In this document: positions 21,901 through 33,816 of the stretch, piece after piece | Numbering within the stretch: the stretch's first letter is position 1 | Layout of the letters: each line of letters starts with the position of its first letter | NCBI GenBank assembly: GCA_001414485.1 | Contig: LLEY01000048.1 | Span: 62,001-126,000 of the forward strand | DNA from: Calycina herbarum | Lineage: Eukaryota; Ascomycota; Leotiomycetes; Helotiales; Pezizellaceae | DNA length: 64,000 nt | Direction: 5' to 3' | Made by a program: the position numbers and the translations under genes | Notes under the pieces: model-generated | Database searches by the model: none | The model's input: only the letters and a program-made list of their open reading frames with translations | Told to the model about the DNA's origin: nothing

Positions 21901-24710
21901 AAGACTTATAAGCCTTACTAAAACATTACTTATAAGATTATAAGATTAAATTAAAAGAGGGTTATTACCTCTTAAAGTAGAAGCTTTAGTTATATAACTA
22001 GAAAAGCCTATAGAGAATAGAAAGTTATATAAAAGAAGGTATTAAGAAGAGATATATTAGAAGATCTAAGTTACTAATTACCTTAAATATACTTATTATT
22101 AAGAAAAAAGATAACCTAGATAAGAGAGTATATATTAATTACTAAGAAGTAAATTATACTATAGTTAAGGATACTTATCCGCTACTACTTAGCTAATACT
22201 TATAAGATAAGTTAAGCAAGGTAGTACGATTTATAAAACTAGATTAATAAAACGTTTATAGACTTATATAAATAAAAGTTAGAGACGAATATAAGATAGT
22301 ATTTACCTTACTATTAAGCCTTTATAAATATATAGTTATACTATTTAGACTTTATAATATACTAGCTATATATTAGAGATAAAATAATAATATTTTAAGA
22401 GACCTTTTAAGAGTAATAGTAATTTATTACTTAAATAATATCCTAATCTTTTTAGAAAAAGAAGAAGAATATAAGAGATATATTAAAGAAGTTTTATAAC
22501 AACTTATAAAAGTAAACTCTTAGTTAAAACTCTTAAAGTACAAGTTCGAAGTAACTTAGACACTTTTCCTAAGATAGGTATTTAGCTTAGAGAAAATAGA
22601 AATAGATCTAGTAAAGATCTAAGATATCTTAAATTAGAAGTTACTAAAGAATATAAAAGATATACAGGCCTTCTTTAGATTTATAAACTTTTACTATCTA
22701 TTTATCTAAGATTATATAAAGATTACTAAACTAATAATAGTACTAGTTAAGAAAGCTATTAAATTTATTTAGGATAAATAAGCTAAAAATACTTTTTAGA
22801 AAATTAATATAAAGTTTATAGAAAAACCTATTCTATATAATTTTAATATAGATAAACCTAGTATAATTAAAATAGACGTCTTAAATATAATAGTAAGTAT
22901 AGTTTATCTATAACTAAATAATAAGAAAAAACTTATACTTATTATATATTATTCTAAGATATTTAACCTAGTATAATAAAACTATAGTATCTTTAATAAA
23001 GAATTACTTATTATAGTATTAGCCTTAAAATACTAGAGAATTTATTTATAGCTAGTAAAACACCTAGTTATAGTTTTATCTAACTATAAGAATCTTAAGA
23101 TATTTATAACAACTAAGGAACTTATAACTAGATATTTAGCTAAATAGGTAGAGATATTAGAAAGATTTAATATTATTATCTAATATATAAAAGAAACGTT
23201 AAATACTCGAGCTAATACTCTTAGCTAGAAACCTAGATATAAGAGAAACAAAGAGTATAAGAAGATTATAATCTTAAGAACTCTTAAGAATAGAGACTTA
23301 GTACCTACTATATATAAGATAGTAGTAATAAATAACATCTAGATAGATAAAATTTAGAATATATATAAGGGGTATAACTAGTATATAAGAGGAAAGCTAT
23401 AGGTTCCTAGTTTATATACTAAGGAGTTCGTATAAGAATACTATACTATACCTACTTATAGCTACTAATAAATTCGTAGAACTCTCTAGAAGATAAGATA
23501 ATACTACTATATTAATCGATTATCTACGATAGTTAAGGAAGTAATAGTAGAATATAATATCTATACTAGGAATAAGGCTTCCTACTATACTCCTTATAGA
23601 TAGATAAACACTACTCTAATACTATAAATACCTTAAAAATCAATATCTATAGATTTTATTATTAAATTACTAAAATCTAAAGATCTAATAATAGAAGTTA
23701 AGTATAATATAATCCTAGTTATTATAAAATAACTTATAAAGTATATAATTCTAATAGTATATATAGAGTTAAGTATAGCTAAGGAATTAGTATTTATATT
23801 CTTTAGAAAAGTAGTCTTAAGATATAGACTACTTAAAGAAATACTCTTAGATAGAGATAAGCTCTTTATCTTAAAATTTTAAATCGCTCTTATAAAACGA
23901 TTAAGTATGAAAAGAAAGCTCTTTATAGCTTTTAACTCTTAAATAAATAGAGGAAATAAATAGATAAATTAAGTAATTAAAATATACCTTTATTATTATA
24001 TAAACTACTAGTAAAATAACTAGGTAGAACTGCTGCTCTTAGTATAGTTTACCTATAATAGTTTAGTAATAGAAATAATACTTATTATACTATTCTATAC
24101 TAACTTTAGATATAAACTATTAGTATATTAAGAACTAATATCTACAACTATTAATAACTAACTTACTTATATTTATATCTTAAAAATTAAGAGTCTATAT
24201 AAGAAACTTATAGAGGACTTATAATTTATAGTAGAAAGAAATATATACTACTATAATAAACGACGTAGTTAAGAGCTAATATTAAAAGAAGAGGATAAAG
24301 TCTACTTAGTATAAAAGAATATTAATATAAAAAGACTAAGTAATAAACTAGAATATAAAAAACTTAGACTATTTAAAATTAAATAAGTTAAGAGACTTTT
24401 AAATTATAAACTAGTACTACTAAAAATAATAAACATCTATCTAGTATTCTATATATCCTTACTTAAACTAGTACTACTAGGAGTACTACTAGCTTTAATT
24501 ATAGAAATTCAACTAGTAAACCTAAATACTAAGTACGAAGTTAAGAGGATTCTTAACTATAAACTAGTTAAGAGATAGGTTAAGTACTTAATTAAATAGT
24601 TAGATTACCTATACTTAGAAAATACTTAAGAGCTAAAAAGCAATCTTAACTATTACTTAGAGGAACTCTAGAAGTTCTATTACTAAAACCTAGGGTTACC
24701 TATATCTCGT
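18993..24710 (+). pseudogene. gag-pol relic of E3
   Basis: The former start codon at 18993 reads ATA. Order: gag; zinc knuckle at about 19870-19920 (CYNC-LxGHxxNKC pattern, cysteines partly changed to Tyr); repeated linker modules (about 20900-21000 and 21195-21296, perhaps a third at 20570-20700); protease around 21420 (DLGVISNFIS from a DxGA core); reverse transcriptase with the catalytic YLDD turned into YLNN (about 22430); RNase H; integrase; chromodomain at about 24530-24690 (VKRILNYKLVKRQVKYLIKQLDYLYLENTQE). Numerous TAG/TAA stops replace Gln and Trp. Confidence 0.85.
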
Positions 24711-24739
24711 AGTTAGAAGGGAAAGCCTTAAGGAAAGCT

Positions 24740-25090
24740 AAATTAAGAGTCGGTTTAGTAATAAAAGCGGGGTCGCTAGAAGAAGAAGAGGCTGCTAGCT
24801 AGGCGATCTCTAATTCCCTCTCTTCTTTCTTCTTCTCTACTCTTTCTTTCTTATTAACTTTATTAAGCTCTTATAGGTTAGTAAGACTACGACGGAGTAT
24901 CTCTTGCTCCTGCTTTATAAGGAAGCGTTATTATTTTTATAAGCTAAGGATTTTTTATATAGCTTCTTCTTAAACCTTATAAGCTGTCTCTTCCTCCTAC
25001 TATAACCGCTGCTTCTAAGTATTAATAGATTCCTATTTAAAAATTAAGAGTATTCGATTTTATAATTCGATATTATAAGATTTACCCTTC
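24740..25090 (-). pseudogene. Antisense ORF relic of E3, cut by E2
   Basis: Opposite to gag-pol, the minus strand reads EEAI-KILSL-K, RFLIKQEQEILRRSLTNL, ELNKVNKKERVEKKKEERE. It is the same protein type as the antisense frames of E1 and E2. The upstream part of this frame lies beyond the E2 insertion, at 32372 onward. Confidence 0.5.
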
Positions 25091-25095
25091 CTAGT

Positions 25096-25542
25096 TATAA
25101 CGAAACTCAAACGAACTAAACAAAGATAACTAAGTCTCAAAGGTTAGTATATAAGTAAGAAGTACAGATACGCTAGGTTGTTTACTTAGAAGTGAACTTG
25201 TTACTTATATTAAAGATATTAAATAATATAATAAGATTAATAACTAAAATTAAATATAAAGCTTCTATCTAATAACAGACGTGCTAGTTTTATATAGAAC
25301 CTCTTATACTACCTAGATCCTTATATAAGCCTAGATCCCTAGATCTCTCTAGATCCTTTAAGAGATCTAAGAAGATCTATTATATAACTACTAATAATTA
25401 TCTAATAGTAAGATCCTAAAATATCTAAATACCTTTATATTACTAATTTCCTCTTATACTACCTTCTGTTTCCTAGATATTATATCTTATCCTATTAGAG
25501 CGCTGTCTAGACTACTTACTATATATAACGTGATTTGTAATA
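25096..25542 (-). repeat. 3' LTR of E2
   Basis: 447 bp, TATAACG...GTAATA on the plus strand; same LTR variant as E1 (GATCC-rich middle). Adjacent on the element side is the polypurine tract, visible as CTATCTCCTTCTTA at 25543-25556. Confidence 0.9.
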
Positions 25543-25829
25543 CTATCTCCTTCTTAGCCTAGTATATCCTTATACTTAAGTATAAGCTAAGGAACTCGGT
25601 TAAGGTACTAGTAGTATCCTTTCTTTTCTATTATATCTTATCTTATATAAAAGAAGAAAGAAGAACGAATACTTCTTATAAAAAGTATTAAAATAGTTTA
25701 TAATAAAATATTACCCTATTCTTACTACGCTTCTTAAAAACGTAGATGTTTTATTAATACTTCTTAATCTTCTTAATATTTTAAATATGTTTATTTAAAA
25801 CTAAAATATAATAGAACTAATAATACCTA

Positions 25830-26175
25830 GGAGAAGAACATTCCCTATACTAGTAACTGGTCCTCTATTAAAAGATAAGAGGAGAAGCTAGATAGAGAGG
25901 AGGAGGAGGCGATAGTAAAGATTCTACAGTTACGAAAGTAGAAGGCCTTTCTTAAAGAAAAGTAACGTGAAATGTCTTATTAAGGACTTCGCTTTCTTAA
26001 TAAACTTAATACTACTAAGAAGGTAGAAAAGAAAGAGAAGGAAGAGAAAGAAAGAAGAGAGTAAGAGTAGTATAAGGTAGAGATTACCTATCTAACAACT
26101 CCGCCTATTCCTACTAGTTCTTAATCCGAGATAGGTCTTAACCTAGCCTTCTTTATAGCCTTTCTTTTAGACTAT
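25830..26175 (+). pseudogene. Antisense ORF relic of E2
   Basis: The plus strand, opposite to gag-pol, reads EEEEEAIVKILQLRK, KAFLKEKQREMS, GLRFLNKLNTTKKVEKKEKEEKERRE. It is nearly the same protein as the antisense frame of E1, again with only a few stops. This position, between chromodomain and 3' LTR, is shared by all three elements. Confidence 0.55.
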
Positions 26176-26179
26176 AAGA

Positions 26180-29100
26180 TATAAGTAAACCTAGGTTTTT
26201 CTAATAGAACTTCTAAAGTTCTACTAGGTAATAGTTAAGATTATTCTTTAGTTCTTAAGTGTTTTCTAAGTATAGATAATCTAGCTATTTAATTAAATAC
26301 TTAATCTTACTTCTAATAATCTTATAATTAAGAATCCTTTTAACCTTATATTTAGTATTTAGATTTACTAGTTAAATTTCTATAATTAGAGCTAGTAGTA
26401 CTCCTAGTAGTACTAGTTTAAGTAAGGATATATAGAATACTAGATAGATATTTATTATCTTTAATAATATTAATTTATAATTTAAAGGTCTCTTAACTTA
26501 TTTAATTTTAAATAGTCTAAGTTTTTTATAGTCTAGTTTATTACTTAGTCTTTTTATATTAATATTTTTTTATACTAAGTAGACTTTATCTCTCTCTTTT
26601 AGTATTAGCTCTTAACTACGTTATTTATTATAGTAGTATATGTTTCTTTCTACTATAAATTATAAGTCCTCTATAAGTTCCTTATATAAACTCTTAATTT
26701 TTAAGACTTAAATATAAGTAAGTTAGTTATTAATAGTTATAGATAGTAGTTCTTAATATACTATTAATTTATACTTAAAATTAGTATAAAATAGTATAAT
26801 AAGTATTATTTCTATTACTAAACTATTATAAGTAGACTATGCTAAGGACAGCAGTTCTACCTAGTTGTCTTACTAGTAGTTTATATAATAATAAAGGTAT
26901 ATTTTAACTACTTAATTTATTTGTTTATTTCCTCTATTTATTTAAGAGTAGAAAGCTATAGAAAGCTTTCTTTTCACACTTAATCGTTTTATAAAAGTAA
27001 TCTAAAATTTTAAAGTAAAGAGCTTATCTCTATTTAAGAGTATCTCTTTAGGTAGTCTATATCTTAAGACTACTTCTCTAAGGAATATAAATACTAATTC
27101 CTTAGCTATACTTAACTCTATATATACTATTAAGATTATATACTTTATAAGTTATTCTATAATAACTAGGATTATATTATATTTAACTCCTATTATTAGA
27201 TCTTTAGATTTTAATAATTTAATAATAAAATCTATAAATATTAATTTCTAAGATATCTATAGTATTAGAGTAGTATTTATCTATCTATAAGGAGTATAGT
27301 AGGAAGCCTTATTCTTAGTATAGGTATTATATTCTACTATTACTTCCTTAACTATTATAGATAACTAATTAATATAGTAGTATTATCTTATTCTCTAGAG
27401 AGTTCTACGAATTCCTTAGTAACTATATATAAGTATAGTATAGTATTCTTATATAAACTTCTTTATATATAAGCTAGGAACTTATAATTTCCCTTTTATA
27501 TATTAGTTATAACCTTTATATATATTCTAAATTTTATCTATCTAAATATTATTCGTTACTACTATTTCATATATAGTAAGTACTAAGTCTCTATTCTTAA
27601 GAGTTTTTAAGATTATAATTTTCTTATACTTCTTATTTCTCTTATATCTAGGTTTCTAGCTAAGAGTATTAGCTTAAGTATTTAATATTCTCTTTATATA
27701 CTAAATAATAATATTAAATCCTTCTAATATCTCTAACTACCTAGCTAATTATCTTATTATAAGTTCTTTAGTTATTATAAACGTCTTAAGGTTCTTATAG
27801 TTAGATAATACTATAACTAAGTATTTTACTAACTATAAATAAATTCTCTAGTATTCTAAAGCTAATACTATAATAAGTAGTTCCTTATTAAAGATACTAT
27901 AGTTCTATTATACTAGGTTAAACATCTTAAAATAATATATAATAAGTATAAGTTTTCCCTTATTATTTAGTTATAAGTAAACTATACCTACTACTATATC
28001 TAAGGCATCTATTTTAATTATACTTAGTTTATTTATATTAAAATTATATAAAATAAGCTTTTCTATAAACTTTGCTTTAATTTTCTAAAAAGCATTCTCT
28101 ACTTATTTATTCTATATAAACCTAATAGCTTTCTTAACTAGTACTAATATTAGTTTAATAATCTTTATATAGTCTTATATAAATAAATAATAAAAGTTTA
28201 TAAATCTAAAAAAGGACTATATATCTTTTATATTCTCTAGTAATTTCTAGTTTAAGACGTCTTAGATCTTTACTAGATCTATTTCTATTTTTCCTAAGCT
28301 AAATACCTATTCTAAGAAAAGTATCTAAGTTACTCTAAACTTATATTTTAAGAGTTTTAACTAAGAGTTTACTTTTATAAGTTATTATAAAACTTCTTTA
28401 ATATATCCTTTATATTCTTCTTCTTTTTCTAAGAAGATTAAGATATTATCTAAGTAATAAATTACTATTACTCTTAAAAGATCTCTTAAAATATTATTAT
28501 TTTATCTCTAATATATAACTAGTATATTATATAGTCTAAATAATATAACTATATATTTATAAAGGCCTAATAGTAAGGTAAATACTATCTTCTATTTATT
28601 CTTAACTTTTATTTATATAAGTCTATAAGCGTTTTATTAATCTAGTTTTATAAATTATACTACCTTACTTAACTTATCTTATAAGTATTAGCTAGGTAGT
28701 AGTAGGTAAGCGTCCTTAACTATAGTATAATTTACTTCTTAGTAATTAATATATACTCTTCTATCTAGATCGTCTTTCTTCTTAATAATAAGTATATTTA
28801 AAGTAATTAGTAACTTAGATTTTCTAATATATTTCTTCTTAATACCTTCCTTTATATAACTTTCTATTCTCTATAGGCTTTTCTAGTTATATAACCGAAG
28901 CTTCTACTTTAAAAGGTAATAATCCTCTTTTAATTTAATCTTATAATCCTATAAGTAATGTTTTAGCAAGGCTTATAAGTCTTCTAGGTTTTTAAACAAA
29001 GCTTTAAATTCTCTATACTATATAGGTATTTCGTTATTAGCTTTCTTACTAACTTATAGAGAACCCTAGACAAGGTGTTCTAGCGCTTTAGAAGAGGTAG

Positions 29101-31888
29101 CGCTAACCTCGTTCTAGCCTTAAAGTTATAAATATAAACCCTTATATTTATATTAACTAAAGGTTATTATTCTATCCTTTTAATTAATTTCTAGATTATG
29201 TTCTTAAATCTATAATATACTAAATATTACTTCCTTACTTCCTATTTTAATAATATTAAATTATATATCTAAATAGTATCTTTTAATATTAACTTTTATT
29301 AGAATAGTTTACTAATTAATAATTCTATTTTAATATATAATATCTATTCTATTAACTACCTTTAATTAGTATAGTCTTATTCCTTTGATTAGAATGTTTA
29401 GCTTCTTTTAAGCTATTAAGGAAATAAAGTTACCTATTACTTCTAAGTCTATTATAACTTATAACTTTTTCCCTTATATTTCTATAGTTACTATTAACTA
29501 TCTTTCTCTTAAAGTAGTATTTAACTTTACTTTAATATATTAGACTTTAAAAGATTAATTTTCTTAGTTATAATTCTTTCTTTCCTTATTCTTATACTAT
29601 AGAAAGAATCTTACTCTTTCCTTATTAGCGTATACTACCTTATATACTAATCTATATTCTACGATTTCTATAGTTTTAGAGATTTCTCCTATAAATCGTT
29701 TTATTTATTTATAATTATATTAGATCTATTTATAATTAGTTTCTAAAATAGCTTCTATAGACTATAGTTCTCTTATATATAGATAATCTAAAGTAGCCTC
29801 TAGTATACTTATCTCTAGTTTTATATAGTAAACCTTAAATATATAGTCTCTTAAATTCTTTTCTCTAATAGCTTAAATCTAAGACTAAAGAAAGAATACT
29901 ACTCCTTTATTATCTAATAATACTACTTCACATATCTGATAATATTCTACTATTCTAGTAGGCTCTAGTAATATTCCTTTAAATCGCTTCTATAATAACT
30001 AGTCTAAAGTTAGACTTAGTTTATATCGTATCTATTATACTATTATTTCCTAAACTATTTCTATAAACTATAGTTCTCTTACTAATAGATAGTACAATTC
30101 TTCTAGTTCTATCTTAGCCTATCTAGTTATATTAAGTTCCCTTCGCTCCTAGAATAATATACTAAATAGTTATTATAAGTTATATTTTCTAAATACTAAC
30201 CTATTATTTCTAATTAATATAACTATAATATATTATTCAAATTCCTTTAATATAACATCTTTAAGTAGTATTCTAAAGAAAGAGGTTTTAATTCGTCTTA
30301 TAAATCCTGTTAGAACTTGCTATATCTACGTACTAGTCTTATCTAAAATATTATATATTCTCTATATATCCCCTACTTTAAGGTAAGTAGGTTTTTTAAC
30401 TAGTTATCGTTTTCGTTCTAGTTCCTTTTCCTTAATAGTTTTTCGTCTAGTAATTAAGCTAACTAGAGTTATTATCTTAAGGTTATTACTTATAACTATA
30501 TATATTATTAAAATAGTTAGGTTAACTCCTTATATTATATAAGGACTTTAGAAGTCTAGTTTCTAGTTATTAATATATACCTATTAATTTCCTTATTTAA
30601 AGGTTCTAAAGAAAGCCTAAGTTTCTTTAACTTTAAGGTCTTCCTTTCTTATTTTACCTTCTAAGCTAGAAGATAAATCTAATGTCTCTAAAAAGCTAGT
30701 TAATAGTAGTAATTCATATTCTACTTAAAGAAGTTACTTAGATTCTATTACTAATTATATATTATAATATTCTTTAAGAAGTAAGTCTCTATTATTATTA
30801 GTATCTTAAACACTACTAATTCCTTCGGTTTTAATCTAGGTTCTATATCCTCGTACTTCAAGCTCCTTATCTAAGAGTTTAATATAATCAGTTAAAGCTA
30901 CCTATTATTAAATAGTAGTATTAATTTATTTCTTTCTCTTAGAGTCTTTCTTCTTACTATACTTATTTGCTCTATAACCTAGAAGGCTATAGTTATAACA
31001 TAAGTTCTACTTACGTTAATAATTTCACTTCTTCTAAGAAAGTCCTCCTTTCTTTAAAAAGGTTTTCTTCTATATAGCGTTTACCTCCTTACTATATTTA
31101 TTAGTATAAGAGTACTTTTACTTTCCTAACCCTTTATTCTTTTCTCTATATCTAAAGTTACTCTTTCTAAATTCGTATAGGCAGTTATCTAGCTAGACAA
31201 CCTCTTTAATTATACTTATAATAGTTAAGAATTACATATTCTATTTAGCTATTTCCTTATAGATATATATCTTTAATCCTCTATAAAAGAGTTCTATAAG
31301 AGTAATAGTATCCTATCCTAACTTTATCTTATAACGTTAGAATTTATTAATATAATCTATTACTAATCTAGTCTAATATAATTCTAAAAGCTTATATACA
31401 ACTGTTTAAATCGTATTAAAGTCTCTAAAAACTTTACTAATAGTTGCTTTAAATCCTCTCTAAGATTTAAATATAATCTTAATTAATTCTATCTTTCTAT
31501 CTTTATTCTTATTCTCAAAGAAGTCCTCTAAGTATAGCTAAGCCTATTCTAATACTAATCCCCTAAGATAGGAGATAACAAAGATAGTTTATAAGTTATA
31601 ATTATCTTCGAACTTATTAGAGTTAAAGTTAAAGTAAATGTCTATCTAAAGAAGAAATAAGTCAAGTTCCTTTCGCTTCCTATAATACGTATTAGGTATC
31701 TTAACTTTAATAGACTTAAGTACCTTAACCTTATAGAGCTCAGGTGTGTCTAGTATACTAATATTATCATCGTTCCTAGTTAACTATATACTAGTAGGTG
31801 TTCTTCTAGTCGCACTTCTAGATGTTCCTACAACGTTAACTCAACTAGTATTCAGGCTAGCTACTACGGCAGGGGTTACTAGGGCCAT
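26180..31888 (-). pseudogene. gag-pol relic of E2
   Basis: gag starts with an intact ATG at 31888 (MALVTPAVVASLNTS), then a TGA replaces a codon and a TAG soon follows. The zinc knuckle lies near 30985-31010 (CYNYSLLGYRANKYSKKK). Linker modules are at about 29650-30350. Reverse transcriptase near 28440-28470 has YLDD changed to YLDN. RNase H and integrase follow, and the chromodomain is at about 26260-26370. Same order and family as E1 and E3. Confidence 0.85.
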
Positions 31889-31919
31889 AGCAACTAAACT
31901 TCTAAGTAAGTGCTTAAAG
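31889..31919 (-). promoter_or_regulatory. Primer-binding-site region of E2
   Basis: Directly after the 5' LTR the element strand reads CTTTAAGCACTTACTTAG (E1 and E3 have CTTTAAGCACCTGCTTAG). It contains no TGG-type match to a tRNA 3' end. TTAAGCAC is complementary to GTGCTTAA within the LTR, about 30 bases after a TATATAAAAC box, which fits a self-priming mechanism. Confidence 0.45.
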
Positions 31920-32366
31920 TATAATAAAACTTAAACGAACTAAACAAAGATAACTAAGTCTCGAAGGTTAGTATATAGGTAAGAAGTATAGATACGCCGA
32001 GTTGTTTACTTAGAAGTAAACTCGTTACTTATATCAAAGATGTTAAATAATATAATAAGATTAATAACTAAAATTAAGCACGAAGCTTCTATCTAATAAC
32101 AGACGTGCTAGTTTTATATAGAACCTCTCGTGCTACCTGGATCTCTATATAAGCCTAGATCCCTAGATCCCTCTAGATCCCCTAAGGGATCCGAGGAGAT
32201 CTATCACGTAACTACTAACGATTATCTAACAGTAAGATCCTAAAATACCTAAATGCCTTTGTATTACTGATTTCCTCCTATACTACCTTCCGTTTCCTAG
32301 ATATCGTACCTTATCCTATTAGAGCGCTGTCTAAACTACTTACCACGTATAACGTGATTTGTAACA
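31920..32366 (-). repeat. 5' LTR of E2
   Basis: 447 bp and the least mutated LTR. It shows a TATA box (element strand TATATAAAAC), a series of GATCCCT/AGATCC motifs around 32150-32200, and ends GTAACA before the duplication CTAGT. Confidence 0.92.
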
Positions 32367-32629
32367 CTAGTATACTTAGAGTACTTAGAACTACTAGGAA
32401 CACTAACACATCGACGACTGGTTTTTATATTTATATAATAGATATAAGGAATTATTTCATATCTTAAATATTTAATTCGAAGAGTGTTAAGAGTTCTATA
32501 TTATTTAAGCTTATCTTTTAAGAGAGGTGTTAATAATATAATAGGAACTAGGGAGGCTGCTAGTCTCTTAATAATATTTTCTTAGGTTATACTTAAGCGT
32601 AGAGATATACTAGTCTAAGAAGGGGATAG

Positions 32630-33092
32630 TATTACGAACCACGGTTACGTAGTAAGTAGTCTAGATAGCGTTCTAATAGAATAAAGTATAATATCTAGGA
32701 ATAGAAGGTAATATAAGAGGAAATCAGTAATACGAAGGATATTTAGAGATTTTAAGATCTTACTATTATAGTAATATTAGAAGTCACGTATATTTATATA
32801 ATATAATCGCCTATATTACTCTAATCGTCTTAATCGCGAGCGACGTAAGCGACGCGAGCGATATAAGCGATATACTTAGGAATAAAGGTTCTATATAAGA
32901 CTAGCACTTCTGCTATTAGATAGGAGCTTCGTACTTAACTTTAGTTATTAATCTTATTATCTTATTTAATATCTTTAATATAAGTAACGAGTTCACTTCT
33001 AAGTAAACAACCCGGCGTATCTATACTTCTTACCTATATACTAACCTTCGAGACTTAGTCAGCTTTGTTTAGTTCGTTTAGGTTTCGTTATA
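32630..33092 (+). repeat. 3' LTR of E3
   Basis: 463 bp, TATTACGAACC...CGTTATA, same length and internal layout as 18499-18961, followed by the duplication AGAAG and the rest of E1 gag. Confidence 0.92.
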
Positions 33093-33362
33093 AGAAGGAA
33101 TAAGTCGAGTTCCTTTCGCTTCTTATAATATATATCTAGTATCTTAACTTTAATAGACTTAAGTACTTCGACCTTATAGAGCTCGGTAGCGTCTAGTATA
33201 CTAATATTATCGTCGTTCCTAGTTAACTGTATACTAGCAGGTGTTCTTCTGGTTATACTTCTAGATATTCTTATAACGTTAACTTAACTAGTATTTAAGC
33301 TAGTTACTAGAGCGGGGGTTACTAGAGCTATAGTAACTAAACTTCTAAGCAGGTGCTTAAAG

Positions 33363-33811
33363 TATAACGAAACTTAAACGAACTAAATAAAGATAACTAA
33401 GTCTCGAAGGTTAGTATATAGGTAAGAAGTATAGATACGCCGGGTTATTTACTTAGAAGTAAACTCGTTAGTTATATTAAAGATGTTAAATAATATAATA
33501 AGATTAATAACTAAAGTTAAGTACGAAGCTTCTATCTAATAACAGACGTGCTAGTCTTTTATATAGAACCCTTTATACTATCCGGATCCTTTTATAAGCC
33601 TAGATCCCTAGATTCTTTTAGATCCCTCGAAGGATCTAATAAGATCTATTATATAACTTCTAACGGTTATCTAATAGTAAGATCCTAGAATACCTAAATA
33701 CCTTTATATTACTAATTCCCTCCTATACTATCTTCTATTTCCTAGATATTATACCTTATTCTATTAGAGCGCTGTCTAGACTACTTACTACGTATAACGT
33801 GATTTATAACA
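33363..33811 (-). repeat. 5' LTR of E1
   Basis: 449 bp, TATAACG...ATAACA on the plus strand, followed by the duplication CGATA (33812-33816). Element-strand sequence next to it carries the same CTTTAAGCACCTGC primer-site region as E3. Confidence 0.92.
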
Positions 33812-33816
33812 CGATA

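Larger units (their letters stand above)
25096..32366 (-). mobile_element. Ty3/gypsy chromodomain retrotransposon E2 (innermost), uninterrupted
   Basis: 7,271-bp minus-strand element with 447-bp LTRs (25096-25542 and 31920-32366) and the 5-bp duplication CTAGT on both sides (25091-25095, 32367-32371). It sits in the region of E3 between the chromodomain and the 3' LTR, so it is the most recent insertion of the three. Its 5' LTR keeps more CA/TG than any other LTR here. It has structurally complete gag-pol, but all frames carry many stops. Confidence 0.92.
18499..33092 (+). mobile_element. Ty3/gypsy chromodomain retrotransposon E3, inside E1, split by E2
   Basis: Plus-strand element of about 7.3 kb after removing E2. 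Both LTRs are 463 bp (18499-18961, 32630-33092). It is flanked by AGAAG (18494-18498 and 33093-33097), so it inserted into gag of E1. Its region downstream of pol is cut by E2 with duplication CTAGT (25091-25095 and 32367-32371). The remaining 3' part (32372-32629) ends in a polypurine tract (AAGAAGGGGATAG) just before the 3' LTR. Confidence 0.92.
13255..33331 (-). pseudogene. gag-pol relic of E1 (interrupted by E3)
   Basis: From right to left: gag from about 33331 (start codon changed to ATA) to 33098, then continuing from 18493. A zinc knuckle of the CYNC-LxGHR-C type lies near 17850 (reads CYNYSLPSYR after RIP). One copy of a gag/protease linker module (about 16660-16800) precedes a protease with a DSGA-like core. 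Reverse transcriptase has YLDD changed to YLDN at about 15540. RNase H and integrase follow, then a chromodomain at about 13330-13470 (VKRILNYK...IKYLIKQLDY). Stops are at former Trp/Gln codons. The range given includes the 14.6-kb insertion. Confidence 0.8.
12178..33811 (-). mobile_element. Ty3/gypsy chromodomain retrotransposon E1 (outermost), split by E3
   Basis: Element of about 7.0 kb on the minus strand once the inserted 14.6 kb is removed. It is bounded by two 449-bp LTRs (12178-12626 and 33363-33811) and flanked by the 5-bp duplication CGATA (12173-12177 and 33812-33816). Its gag is interrupted at 18493/33098 by element E3, with duplication AGAAG; joining the two sides restores a sequence collinear with gag of E2. 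A polypurine tract (TAAGAAGGGGATAG on the element strand) abuts the 3' LTR at 12627-12640. All coding frames are broken. Confidence 0.9.

Noticed and set aside
31746..31934. Open plus-strand frame of 62 aa inside the retrotransposon block
   Set aside because: It lies exactly antisense to the start of gag of E2 and its primer-site region; it is open only because gag is less mutated there.
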